DNA of 64,000 nt from Mesorhizobium sp. B2-3-4. GTDB lineage: Bacteria > Pseudomonadota > Alphaproteobacteria > Rhizobiales > Rhizobiaceae. Location: positions 144,510 to 208,509 of the forward strand of contig NZ_VFVY01000011.1 of the NCBI RefSeq assembly GCF_006442315.1. Direction: 5' to 3'. A program made the translations under genes and the position numbers. The stretch's first letter is position 1, and every line of letters starts with the position of its first letter. The notes under the pieces were generated by a model that saw only the letters and a program-made list of their open reading frames with translations, did not search any database and was not told the origin of the DNA. This document shows, piece after piece, positions 52,720 to 61,495 of the stretch.

Positions 52720-53610
52720 ATGGCCATGCTGTACGACATCCGGCTTTTGCTCCACTACGACTACGCCGCCGCCGCCGGCGGCGGCCGGCATCAGGTGCGG
52801 GTGCTCCCGCCGACCATCGGCGGCGTGCAGCGGGTTATCGCCGCTTCGCTGTCCTTCGAGCCGGCGCCCAACGAGCGATCCGATTTCAGCGATTTTTTCG
52901 GCAACAACGTCACCTCGATCGCCTTCCGCGACGCGCATGATGCACTCGATATCAGGATGAGCGCGCGCGTGGCGGTTTCGCGGCCCGAGCCCGGGCTCGA
53001 CGTGTCGCCCGATATCGGCCGGCTCAGGCGGGAACTGGCCGCCGTGAGGTCGCTGGCGCCTGCCTCGCCGCACCATTTCCTGGCCGCCAGCAGCCATGCG
53101 GGCATCGATGCGGCGATCACCGCATTCGCGCAAGACAGCGCCGGAAACTCGGCCGCGGGGATGGCGATGGACCTGTGCAGCCGCATCCATCGCGATTTCA
53201 CCTATGACGGCGAGGCGACCACGGTGCGGACCCGGGCGAGCGACGCCTTCAAGCTGAAGCGCGGCGTCTGCCAGGATTTCTCGCACATCATGATCGCCGG
53301 CCTGCGTGGGCTCGGCATTCCGGCCGGCTATGTCAGCGGCTTCCTGCGCACCATTCCACCCAAGGGCAAGCCCCGGCTGGAAGGCGCGGATGCCATGCAT
53401 GCCTGGGTCAAGGTCTGGTGCGGACGCGATGCCGGCTGGCAGGAGTTCGACCCGACCAACGGTATCAGGGCTTCCAACGACCATATCACCGTCGGCTACG
53501 GACGCGATTATTCGGATGTGGCGCCCATCGTCGGTGTGCTGAAGACGACCGGCGGACAGGTCGGCGAGCAGGCTGTCGACGTCATACCGGTGGCGCTCGA
53601 AAAGGCGTGA
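52720..53610 (+). CDS. Transglutaminase-like cysteine protease of the ATP-grasp operon
   Basis: 296 residues. N-terminal beta-rich domain (MLYDIRLLLHYDYAAAAGGGRHQVRVLPP) and transglutaminase core with Cys184 (KRGVCQDFSHIMI), His228 (ADAMHAWVKVW) and Asp244 (QEFDPTNGI). It lacks a signal peptide. It starts 5 nt after the ATP-grasp gene, so the three genes form one operon. Expected role: cleavage or transfer of the ligated peptide product. Confidence 0.92.
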   Translation: MAMLYDIRLLLHYDYAAAAGGGRHQVRVLPPTIGGVQRVIAASLSFEPAPNERSDFSDFFGNNVTSIAFRDAHDALDIRMSARVAVSRPEPGLDVSPDIGRLRRELAAVRSLAPASPHHFLAASSHAGIDAAITAFAQDSAGNSAAGMAMDLCSRIHRDFTYDGEATTVRTRASDAFKLKRGVCQDFSHIMIAGLRGLGIPAGYVSGFLRTIPPKGKPRLEGADAMHAWVKVWCGRDAGWQEFDPTNGIRASNDHITVGYGRDYSDVAPIVGVLKTTGGQVGEQAVDVIPVALEKA

Positions 53611-53749
53611 AATGGGCGCGCGCCGGCTTGCACGGCGCCTCGAGTGCCCGCAAAAGACGAAGTAGACTTCTCAAACATCGACGTGGCCATTAGTCTGTAT
53701 ACGCCTTGAGGGGGAACAGTGTTAGCGCTGCTGCGTACAGGTACGGGGT

Positions 53750-54694
53750 TTGTCATTGAAAACTGTCAGCGTCGTCATACCCGCTCACAACGCGGCGTCA
53801 ACGATCGCTAAGACGCTGGCGTCGCTCGGCGAAGAGGCCGCATTCATCGGCGAGATTCTCCTGGTCGACGATCAATCCACCGACGGCACCGCCGATGCCG
53901 CGCGGCAGGCGGCGGCGCAATCGTCGCTGCCGCTGCGTGTGTTGCCGGCCAGTTGCCGCGACGCCGGCGCCGCCCGCAACCTGGCGCTCGACCAGGCGAT
54001 CCATCCCTGGGTCTACCTGATCGATGCCGACGACCTGCATCTTCAGGGTGGCTTGCGCTCTCTGCTTTCGCGGGCGGAAATCCAGCCCGAGGCCGACATG
54101 ATCGTCGGTGCCTTCCGCCGCAGGGTGAACGGCCAGGATCGGCAGATCAAGGTGCCGAACGGCTATACCGCGGCCTGCCTTGCCAACGCCTCCGCCTATG
54201 TGAAGGGAGACATACGTTCGGTGGCGGTGGGCAGCGTGCTGGCTTCGCGGCGCCTCATCGGCGAGACCCGCTTCCCGGTCGGGCTCGCCTTCGACGAGGA
54301 CACGCTGTTCTGGGCGCGGCTGATGAGCAAGGCGTCGCTGGCCATGGTTCAGCGACCTGTCATGATCTACGAGGTTTCAGCCGAGCGCTCCGACGATCGC
54401 TTCATGGTCAGTCCGGTGCGGCGCTTTCTGGACTGGCGCCGGGAATTGCGAACGCTCACCGATTGCGGCATCCCGGTTTCGGCACTGAAGGCCAGGGAGG
54501 GCCTCGTCGCGCTCAAGATCGCCCGTGTCCACTATGCGCGGGGCGACGTGGACACCGCGGCGCGCTTCCTGGCGGTGGCCGCGGCCGCGCCGAAACGGCG
54601 TTCGGAAGCCTGGCGCTGCCTGCGTTACAGGTTCAAGCTCGCGGTGCGGCGCCGGCTCTCGGCACATCATATAGAACTGCAAGGCGCGCTTTAG
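53750..54694 (+). CDS. Family 2 glycosyltransferase
   Basis: 314 residues, beginning SLKTVSVVIPAHNAASTIAKTLASLGEEAAFIGEILLVDDQSTDGTADAARQ, the GT-A nucleotide-binding start, with the metal-binding DAD in YLIDADDLHL. The first codon is a TTG at 53750 (a second TTG follows at 53756); no ATG is available, so the exact start is uncertain. The C-terminus is basic. Acceptor unknown; surface polysaccharide synthesis is likely. Confidence 0.85.
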   Translation: MSLKTVSVVIPAHNAASTIAKTLASLGEEAAFIGEILLVDDQSTDGTADAARQAAAQSSLPLRVLPASCRDAGAARNLALDQAIHPWVYLIDADDLHLQGGLRSLLSRAEIQPEADMIVGAFRRRVNGQDRQIKVPNGYTAACLANASAYVKGDIRSVAVGSVLASRRLIGETRFPVGLAFDEDTLFWARLMSKASLAMVQRPVMIYEVSAERSDDRFMVSPVRRFLDWRRELRTLTDCGIPVSALKAREGLVALKIARVHYARGDVDTAARFLAVAAAAPKRRSEAWRCLRYRFKLAVRRRLSAHHIELQGAL

Positions 54695-54813
54695 AGGCTC
54701 CTGGATCCGCGGACTTGCGATCCGTCGACCGGCGGATCCGCTGCATACTTTCCAAGGCCGTGGAACCAGCTGTCAGCCAATGGCTTATCTACGGATATTT
54801 GCGTGGAGCCGTC

Positions 54814-55905
54814 ATGCTGCAGAGAACCGGATCGTCGAACAGCGGGTTGGCCGACGGCGATGGCGTACCGAAGAACGGGGCGCAGATTTCCGCCAGGGAT
54901 GCGGCGCTCACCTATGTCAGCGATGCCGAACCCGGCATCCGCCGGCTGAGGGCCGGCAAGGGCTTTGCCTACAAGGCAGCGAACGGGAAAGCCGTCTCAA
55001 ATGCCGCGAGGGCGCGTATCGCGGCGATCGTCATTCCGCCGGCCTGGACCGATGTCTGGATATCGCCCGATCCGAACGGCCATATCCAGGCGACCGGGAG
55101 AGACAAGCGGGGGCGCAAGCAGTATCGCTATCATCCGCAATGGGCCGAGGAGCGCGACGGCGCCAAATATTCGAGCCTCGTTGCTTTCGCCGAAAGTCTG
55201 CCGGACCTTCGGCGCAGGATCGACGACGACCTGCGCCGTCATGGCCTGCCGCTCGAGCGTGTCGTCGCCGCGGTGGTCTGGCTGCTCGACAATACGATGA
55301 TCCGCGTCGGCAACGCCGCCTATGCGCGCGACAACAAGAGTTTCGGCCTGACGACGCTGCGGGACCGGCATGTCGACATCAAGGGATCGAGCCTGCGCTT
55401 CGCCTTCAAGGGCAAGTCGGGCAAGGAATGGCGATTGAAGCTCGTCGACCGCCGCATCGCCGGGATCGTTCGGGGCGCGCAGGACCTGCCGGGCCAGAAA
55501 CTGTTCCAGTACCTCGGCGAGGATGACGACAGGCATCCGGTCCGTTCGGACGACGTGAACCGCTACATCAGGGAAGCCGCCGGCGACGCGTTCAGCTCGA
55601 AGCATTTCCGCACCTGGGGCGGCACCATCCACGCCGCCTCGCTGTTCGCGCAGACGGAACTGCCTGAAAGCCAGGCACAGCGAAAGCGGGTGATGAACGC
55701 CGTCATCGACAAGGTGGCCGAGCGGCTGGGCAACACGCGCGCGGTCTGCCGCAGGTGCTACATCCATCCGCGGGTCTTCGAGGCCTGGAGCGAAGGACGG
55801 CTGCTTGCCGAAATGGCGCAAGCCAACAAGCGCAAGCGGGCCATCGAAGGCCTCGATGAAGAGGAAGCACTGGTCTTGCGGTGGCTGAAGACGCACGAAG
55901 GTTGA
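54814..55905 (+). CDS. DNA topoisomerase IB
   Basis: 363 residues from the ATG at 54814, GGAG 5 nt upstream. The frame is open far upstream, but that part is a shadow of the glycosyltransferase gene. Core features: IPPAWTDVWISPDPNGHIQATGRDKRGRKQYRYHPQW, FAFKGKSGKEWRLKLVDRRIA, KHFRTWGGTIHAASLF, and catalytic Tyr316 in RAVCRRCYIHPRVFEAW. This poxvirus-like bacterial type IB enzyme relaxes supercoils through a 3'-phosphotyrosine intermediate. Confidence 0.94.
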   Translation: MLQRTGSSNSGLADGDGVPKNGAQISARDAALTYVSDAEPGIRRLRAGKGFAYKAANGKAVSNAARARIAAIVIPPAWTDVWISPDPNGHIQATGRDKRGRKQYRYHPQWAEERDGAKYSSLVAFAESLPDLRRRIDDDLRRHGLPLERVVAAVVWLLDNTMIRVGNAAYARDNKSFGLTTLRDRHVDIKGSSLRFAFKGKSGKEWRLKLVDRRIAGIVRGAQDLPGQKLFQYLGEDDDRHPVRSDDVNRYIREAAGDAFSSKHFRTWGGTIHAASLFAQTELPESQAQRKRVMNAVIDKVAERLGNTRAVCRRCYIHPRVFEAWSEGRLLAEMAQANKRKRAIEGLDEEEALVLRWLKTHEG

Positions 55906-55962
55906 CCCGCGGCAAGCTGCGTCGGCCAAATCCGCCTCATCCTGATTTTTTTATCGACGCCG

Positions 55963-55989
55963 TGTCGGGATCGGTCCTACTGTTTCGTC
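55963..55989 (+). promoter_or_regulatory. Candidate ECF sigma promoter of the YCII-sigma operon
   Basis: TGTCGG (55963-55968) and CGTC (55986-55989) are 17 nt apart, close to the TGTCGA and CG(A/T)C elements known for ECF42-type sigma factors. It lies 24 nt before the DGPF gene start, so it would produce a short leader. Confidence 0.45.
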
Positions 55990-56013
55990 CTTTGATGCAG
56001 AAAAGGACCTGAT

Positions 56014-56388
56014 ATGCTTTACGCCATCCTGTGCTATGCCTCCGAAGACGTCGTCAGCTCCTGGAGCAAGGCGCAGGACGACGAAGTCATGGCCAAACTC
56101 CTCAATGTGCAGGACAAATATGCCAAGGCCGGCCGGCTCGGCCCGGTGGCGCGGCTGTTGCCGACGACAGCGGCGACGACGCTGCGCAAGGTCAAGGGCG
56201 AATCCGTCGTCATCGATGGGCCGTTCGCCGAGACCAAGGAGCAATTCCTCGGCTTCTACACGCTCGACTGCGCCGACCTCGACGAGGCCGTGGAATTCGC
56301 CCGTGAGCTCTCCGAGGTCAATCCAAGCGGCGGCTCCTATGAGATCCGGCCGGTATCCGTCTTCAATCCGACCAAGGTTGCCGTATGA
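56014..56388 (+). CDS. YCII/DGPF domain protein, partner of ECF sigma factor
   Basis: 124 residues. YCII-type fold beginning MLYAILCYASEDVVSSW, with the family signature DGPFAETKEQFLGFYTLDC in the middle. Such small proteins are encoded next to ECF42-type sigma factors and may modulate them. Its stop overlaps the sigma factor start by 4 nt. Confidence 0.93.
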   Translation: MLYAILCYASEDVVSSWSKAQDDEVMAKLLNVQDKYAKAGRLGPVARLLPTTAATTLRKVKGESVVIDGPFAETKEQFLGFYTLDCADLDEAVEFARELSEVNPSGGSYEIRPVSVFNPTKVAV

Positions 56389-57659
56389 CCGAACTTGCCT
56401 GGATAAGCTCCGCCATCAGTGCCGCCCGTCCGCAGGCGATGGGTGCGCTGCTGCGCTATTTCCGCGACCTGGATACCGCGGAGGAAGCTTTCCAGGATGC
56501 CTGCCTCAGGGCACTCAAGAACTGGCCGCAGAATGGGCCGCCGCGCGACGCGGCGGCCTGGCTGATCTTTGTCGGCCGCAACAGCGGCATCGATGCGGTG
56601 CGCAAGCGCGCCAAGCAGGCGCCGATGCCGGAAGAGGATCAGATCTCCGATCTGGAGGATGCCGAGAGCGATATCGCCGAACGGCTGGACGGTGCGCATT
56701 ACCGCGACGATATATTGCGGCTGCTGTTCATCTGCTGCCATCCCGATTTGCCCGCGACGCAGCAGATCGCGGTGGCGCTGCGCATCGTCTCAGGCCTCAC
56801 CGTCAAACAGATCGCGCGCGCCTTCCTGGTCGGCGAGAGCGCCATGGAGCAGCGCATCACCCGTGCCAAGGCGCGTATTGCCGATGCCGGCGTGCCGTTC
56901 GAGACGCCTGATGCCGTCGAGCGTTCCGAACGGCTCGCGGCGGTCGCCGCCATGGTCTATCTGGTTTTCAACGAGGGCTACTCAACCAACAGCGGCGAAG
57001 CGCCGGCGCGCGCGCCGCTTTGCGAGGAGGCGATCCGGCTGGCACGGCTGTTGCTCAGGTTGTTCCAGACGGAGCCGGAGATCATGGGGCTGACGGCGCT
57101 GCTTCTTTTGCAGCACGCGCGCGCCCCGGCTCGTTTCGATGGCGATGGCGAGATCGTGTTGCTCGAGGACCAGGATCGGAGCCTGTGGAGCCGCAAGATG
57201 ATCGACGAAGGCCTAGCGCTGGTCGACAAGGCCCTGCGCCACCGCAAGCCCGGCCCCTACCAGGTGCAGGCGGCGATCGCCGCACTCCATGCGCGGGCCG
57301 AGAAAGCCGAGGATACGGACTGGGTTGAGATCGACCTGCTCTACGGGCTGCTCGAACAGATGCAGCCGTCACCTGTCATCACGCTCAACCGCGCGGTCGC
57401 GGTCGCCAAGGTGCGCGGACCGGAAGCGGCGCTGGCGATGATCGAGCCGCTCGAGCAAAGGCTTTCCGGCTATTTCCATTTCTTTGGCCTTAAAGGCGGG
57501 CTGTTGATGCAACTCGACCGGGGCGAGGAGGCGCGCATCGCCTTCGACCGCGCCATTGCGCTTGCCAACACGGCGGCGGAGGCAGCCCATATCCGCATGC
57601 ATATCGACCGTCTGATCAAGGACGGCGCCGTCCGGGCGCCGGCGAAAAGGGCAAACTGA
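56385..57659 (+). CDS. ECF42-type RNA polymerase sigma factor
   Basis: 424 residues, far longer than ordinary ECF factors. Region 2 is LLRYFRDLDTAEEAFQDACLRALKNWPQNGPPRDAAAWLIFVGRNSGIDAVR. Region 4 is LPATQQIAVALRIVSGLTVKQIARAFLVGESAMEQRITRAKARI. A C-terminal extension of about 230 residues has TPR-like helices (ALAMIEPLEQRLSGYFHFFGLKGGLLMQLDRGEEARIAFDRAIALANT). This architecture plus the DGPF neighbour indicates group ECF42. The target regulon is not visible here. Confidence 0.92.
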   Translation: MTELAWISSAISAARPQAMGALLRYFRDLDTAEEAFQDACLRALKNWPQNGPPRDAAAWLIFVGRNSGIDAVRKRAKQAPMPEEDQISDLEDAESDIAERLDGAHYRDDILRLLFICCHPDLPATQQIAVALRIVSGLTVKQIARAFLVGESAMEQRITRAKARIADAGVPFETPDAVERSERLAAVAAMVYLVFNEGYSTNSGEAPARAPLCEEAIRLARLLLRLFQTEPEIMGLTALLLLQHARAPARFDGDGEIVLLEDQDRSLWSRKMIDEGLALVDKALRHRKPGPYQVQAAIAALHARAEKAEDTDWVEIDLLYGLLEQMQPSPVITLNRAVAVAKVRGPEAALAMIEPLEQRLSGYFHFFGLKGGLLMQLDRGEEARIAFDRAIALANTAAEAAHIRMHIDRLIKDGAVRAPAKRAN

Positions 57660-57866
57660 GCGGCCTCTGTCTGCTCAACGGTCTCTGGCTCAATCGCGCA
57701 GCGTGGGCTTGGACCATGCCGGGGTGGCGATTTTCCCCTGAAACAGGTAATGGCACGCCATGACAGCTCCTTCCGCCGCCACGGCGCGGGGAAGGCATGG
57801 CGCAAGGCGGTGACCGGGCCATACGAGCGGCGGGAATCTGGCAGCGGGAATCTGAAAGGGACAAAA

Positions 57867-59381
57867 ATGACCATAGCGAAGGAAACGGCAGAGCTTCTGG
57901 CTAAACTGGGCGTGGCCAGGGAGGTGCTTTCGGAGGGCGACCTGATCGTGCGCAGCCCGGTGACGGGCGAGCAGATCGCGGCGCTGAAGACGATCTCGCC
58001 GGCCGACGCGGCAAAGACCATCGAGGCCGCGCATAAGGCTTTCCAGTCCTGGCGGCTGGTTCCGGGTCCCAAGCGCGGCGAACTGGTGCGGCTGCTCGGC
58101 GAGGAACTTCGCGCGCACAAGGCCGAGCTCGGCCGGCTGGTGTCGATCGAGGTCGGCAAGATCCCGTCCGAGGGGCTCGGCGAAGTGCAGGAAATGATCG
58201 ACATCTGCGATTTCGCGGTCGGTCTGTCCCGGCAATTGTACGGTCTGACCATCGCCACCGAGCGCCCCGGCCACCGCATGATGGAGACCTGGCATCCGCT
58301 GGGCGTCGTCGGTGTCATCTCGGCCTTCAACTTCCCGGTGGCGGTATGGTCGTGGAATGCAGCCCTTGCGCTGGTCTGCGGCGACGCGGTGGTATGGAAG
58401 CCTTCCGAAAAGACGCCGCTGACGGCGCTCGCCTGCGAGGCGATCTTTGCGCGCGCGGTCAAGCGGTTCGGCACTGATGCGCCGCTGGGTCTGGCGCCGG
58501 TGCTGATCGGCGACCGCGCCGTCGGCGAAATCCTGGTCGACCACCCCAAGGTGCCTCTGGTCTCGGCCACCGGCTCGACCCGCATGGGCCGCGATGTCGG
58601 CCCGCGTCTGGCCAAGCGCTTTGCCCGCGCGGTGCTGGAACTCGGCGGCAACAATGCCGGCATCGTCTGTCCGACCGCCGATCTCGACATGGCGCTGCGC
58701 GCCATCGCTTTCGGCGCCATGGGCACGGCCGGCCAGCGCTGCACGACGCTCAGACGCCTGTTCGTGCATGACAGCGTCTATGACGCCTTGGTGCCGCGCC
58801 TGAAGAAGGCCTATCAGAGCGTTTCGGTCGGCAATCCGCTGGAGACTTCGTCACTGGTCGGTCCGCTGATCGACAAGGCGGCGTTCGACGCCATGCAGAA
58901 GGCGCTGAGCGAAGCGGCCGCGCATGGCGGCAAGGTGACCGGCGGCACGCGGGTCGAGAATGGCCATCCCGATGCCTACTACGTGCATCCCGCCCTGGTC
59001 GAAATGCCGAAGCAGGTTGCGCCGGTGACGGAGGAGACCTTCGCGCCGATCCTCTATGTGATGAAGTATTCCGATTTCGACGCCGTACTCGACGAGCACA
59101 ATGCGGTCGGCGCCGGCCTGTCGTCGTCGATCTTCACCCGCGACCTGCAGGAATCCGAGCGCTTCCTTGGTGTCGACGGGTCGGACTGCGGCATTGCCAA
59201 CGTCAACATCGGCACCTCGGGCGCCGAGATCGGCGGTGCCTTTGGTGGCGAAAAGGAAACCGGCGGCGGCCGCGAGAGCGGCTCCGATGCATGGAAGGCC
59301 TATATGCGCCGTGCCACCAACACGGTGAACTATTCCAAGGCCCTCCCGCTCGCCCAGGGCGTCTCTTTCGATATCGATTGA
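57867..59381 (+). CDS. Aldehyde dehydrogenase, ALDH7 type (L-aminoadipate-semialdehyde / piperideine-6-carboxylate dehydrogenase)
   Basis: 504 residues from the ATG at 57867, AAAGGG 6 nt upstream; an upstream in-frame ATG (57750) would add an Arg-rich tail. Catalytic Cys292 (GTAGQRCTTLRRLFVH) and general base Glu258 (VLELGGNNAGIV). The GGNNA and TTLRR wording and the NIGTSGAEIGGAFGGEKETGGGRESGSDAWKAYMRR end are ALDH7-like. This enzyme (AmaB in Pseudomonas) makes 2-aminoadipate during lysine breakdown. Two 14-nt tandem units (57830-57857) lie just before its ribosome site. Confidence 0.85.
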   Translation: MTIAKETAELLAKLGVAREVLSEGDLIVRSPVTGEQIAALKTISPADAAKTIEAAHKAFQSWRLVPGPKRGELVRLLGEELRAHKAELGRLVSIEVGKIPSEGLGEVQEMIDICDFAVGLSRQLYGLTIATERPGHRMMETWHPLGVVGVISAFNFPVAVWSWNAALALVCGDAVVWKPSEKTPLTALACEAIFARAVKRFGTDAPLGLAPVLIGDRAVGEILVDHPKVPLVSATGSTRMGRDVGPRLAKRFARAVLELGGNNAGIVCPTADLDMALRAIAFGAMGTAGQRCTTLRRLFVHDSVYDALVPRLKKAYQSVSVGNPLETSSLVGPLIDKAAFDAMQKALSEAAAHGGKVTGGTRVENGHPDAYYVHPALVEMPKQVAPVTEETFAPILYVMKYSDFDAVLDEHNAVGAGLSSSIFTRDLQESERFLGVDGSDCGIANVNIGTSGAEIGGAFGGEKETGGGRESGSDAWKAYMRRATNTVNYSKALPLAQGVSFDID

Positions 59382-59497
59382 GACCGTCGGCGGTTGCCTA
59401 GCCAAGGGGGTCGATCAAGCTCACGCAGAATTGGTCGACCCAAAGCCCGACAAGCCATCACGCCATACAGCACAGCTTCCGCAATCTGCGTTGCTGT

Positions 59498-60397
59498 CTA
59501 CGATACGGACAAGCCTTGCGCATCGGTCGCGCGGGAAGTGCCAGTAGCCGAGAGGCCGCCCGCGAAAGCGTCGTCGATGATGGCCAGTTTCACGGCCTGG
59601 GCGGTCAGGTATTCGCGGTAGAAATCACTGGAAATCCACATCACCGACTGGCCGCGCTGGCCGAGCCAGCCGACACTGCCAAGTTCCTCGGCATCGCGCA
59701 GCTTGCGCGCCAGATGGGTCCGCGACAGCTTGAGCCAGTTGGCGAAGTCGCCGATCGAGACGATGCCGGTCGGGATCCGGTCGAGGCCGGCATGGTCGGG
59801 GTCGACGCCCGATATCAGCCAGTCCATGACGACGCCGCCATTGTTGAGCCAGGTGAACAGTGAAAAGGTGCGCTTGGGCTCGCGCACAGGATTGGACGAA
59901 AGCAAGCCATCGGCCACCAGCGGCTGTATCCTGGCGAGCGCGTCGGACCGGGCCATGAAGGTGGTCACGCGATTTGCGCCATCGAGACTGTCCAGCGTGT
60001 GCAGATGCGCAAGCATCCAGCCGTAGACCGGCTCCATCGCCGGCGCCGTCGGCCGCAGCGGTCGGATGCGGCCATCATGCGTCGAGGGCAGCAATTCGAT
60101 GAAGTTATAATGCAGCATCTCCTTGAGGAAGGCGTCGGCCGTGTTGCGGCTGGCCACCGCGTTCTGGCGGATCACATCGATGAAACGCGCCGCCGTGAGT
60201 TCCTTGCGATAGTCGTCGGATTCGCGCCGGAAATGCAGGGAAAGACCGATATGAGCCATAAGCCAGCGTTGCTGGCTGGCAAATGCCGAGGAAAGTCTCG
60301 GGTTCGTCTCATAGATTCGGTTCATCGCCTGCGCCTGGGCGCGGACACAGCGATGCAATGCCGGATGATCGGCGATTTCTTCCAAAGTCAGCGTCAT
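59498..60397 (-). CDS. Unknown protein with C-terminal winged-helix-like region, paralogue A
   Basis: 299 residues from the ATG at 60397, which has GGGGG 4 nt upstream. It is 60-70 percent similar by eye to paralogue B. The C-terminal stretch IVSIGDFANWLKLSRTHLARKLRDAEELGSVGWLGQRGQSVMWIS resembles a winged-helix DNA-binding domain. The upstream frame continues to an ATG at 60445 equivalent to the start of paralogue B, but a TGA stops it at codon 10. No known family recognised. Likely a regulator by the HTH-like segment and context. Confidence 0.7.
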   Translation of the reverse strand: MTLTLEEIADHPALHRCVRAQAQAMNRIYETNPRLSSAFASQQRWLMAHIGLSLHFRRESDDYRKELTAARFIDVIRQNAVASRNTADAFLKEMLHYNFIELLPSTHDGRIRPLRPTAPAMEPVYGWMLAHLHTLDSLDGANRVTTFMARSDALARIQPLVADGLLSSNPVREPKRTFSLFTWLNNGGVVMDWLISGVDPDHAGLDRIPTGIVSIGDFANWLKLSRTHLARKLRDAEELGSVGWLGQRGQSVMWISSDFYREYLTAQAVKLAIIDDAFAGGLSATGTSRATDAQGLSVS

Positions 60398-60595
60398 TTT
60401 CCCCCGCTGGTAAGCTCAACTTGCCGCGCAGACGCAGGCCCACATTTTCAGCCTTCGGCGTCCGTGTCCAGACGTCTGCCGCCGAACAGGTGAATGTGTG
60501 GGCCCGATCCGGCTCGGTCGTGGGGGTGGCCCTCGACGGGCAACCGAACCAAGCGGCTTTAAACTTTAGGCAAAAATGGTGCCGCGCGGCGCAGC
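60398..60595 (-). promoter_or_regulatory. Intergenic region upstream of paralogue A with conserved leader motif
   Basis: Contains, in gene orientation, ACGTCTGGACAC, 7 variable nt, GAAGGCTGAAAA (60447-60475), the same two blocks with the same spacing as upstream of paralogue B. In B the GAAGG serves as ribosome site for its ATG. Here it would drive a 9-codon frame (MWACVCAAS) ended by TGA. Confidence 0.7.
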
Positions 60596-61495
60596 TCAGT
60601 TGCCAAAGCAGGCCTTGAAGGCGGCATCGACGACGGCCAGCTTGGCGGCCTGGACGGTCATGTACTCCTCATAGAAGCCATGCGACACCCACATCACCGA
60701 ATGGCCGCGCTGACCAAGCCAGCCAATGCTGCCGAACTCCTCCGCGGTGCGAAGTTTACGGCCAAGATGGGTCCGGGACAGTTTGAGCCATGTGGCAAAA
60801 TCGCCGATCGAGACCACGCTGGTCGGAATCCGTTCCAGGCCGGCATTGTCGGGGTCGATGCCCGACATCAGCCAGTCCATGACGATGCCGCCATTGTTAA
60901 GCCAGATGAACAGGGAAAAGGTCTGGTTGGGTTCGCGCACCGGTTTTGACGCCAGCAGTCCGTCCGCCACCAGCGGCTGCAGCGTGGCGAGCATTTCGGG
61001 CCGTTCCAGGAATCTGGCCAGCCGGTCGCCGCCATCGATGTGGTCGAGCGTGCGCAGATGGGCGGTCACCCAGCCGGTAAAGCGCTCGATCGTGGCCGCC
61101 GTCGGTTGCAGGGGGTGCGTGCGGCCGTCGCCGCCGGCCACGTACTCGGCGATGTTGTAGTGCAGCATCTCCTTGATGAAGGCGTCCGCCGTGTTGCGGC
61201 TGGCCACCGCGTTCTTGTGCACGACCTCGATGAAGCGCGATACGGTCAGCTCCTTGCGGCGGTCGTTCGGATCCCGTCTGAAATGCATTGCAAGGCCGAC
61301 ATGGCCCATCAGCCAGCGCTGCTGCGTGGCAAAGATGGAGGCCAGCCGGGGCGTTTCCTCATAGATGCGGATGAGCGCCTGCGACTGTTCCTGAACGTAG
61401 CGATGCAACGCCGGATGGCCGGCTATTTCTTCCAAATTCAGTGCTCGTCTCCCGATGCTTTGAACCAACTCGAATGGTGAGGTTGCGTTCCCCAT
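60596..61495 (-). CDS. Unknown protein with C-terminal winged-helix-like region, paralogue B
   Basis: 299 residues. The ATG at 61495 is preceded by GAAGG 7 nt upstream. It shares with paralogue A LEEIAxHPALHRxV, QQRWLMxHxGL, SRNTADAFxKEMLHYN, LQPLVADGLLxSxPVREPxxTFSLFxWLNNGG and VSIGDFAxWLKLSRTHLxRKLRxAEExGSxGWLGQRGxSVMW. The last resembles a winged-helix DNA-binding unit. The rest is helical and has no recognised domain. Divergent from the two-partner secretion genes, so it may regulate them; this is inference. Confidence 0.72.
   Translation of the reverse strand: MGNATSPFELVQSIGRRALNLEEIAGHPALHRYVQEQSQALIRIYEETPRLASIFATQQRWLMGHVGLAMHFRRDPNDRRKELTVSRFIEVVHKNAVASRNTADAFIKEMLHYNIAEYVAGGDGRTHPLQPTAATIERFTGWVTAHLRTLDHIDGGDRLARFLERPEMLATLQPLVADGLLASKPVREPNQTFSLFIWLNNGGIVMDWLMSGIDPDNAGLERIPTSVVSIGDFATWLKLSRTHLGRKLRTAEEFGSIGWLGQRGHSVMWVSHGFYEEYMTVQAAKLAVVDAAFKACFGN

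Noticed and set aside
53953..54813. N-terminal extension of the topoisomerase IB frame
   Set aside because: Overlaps the glycosyltransferase gene in another frame and has no topoisomerase similarity; an ATG with GGAG lies at 54814.
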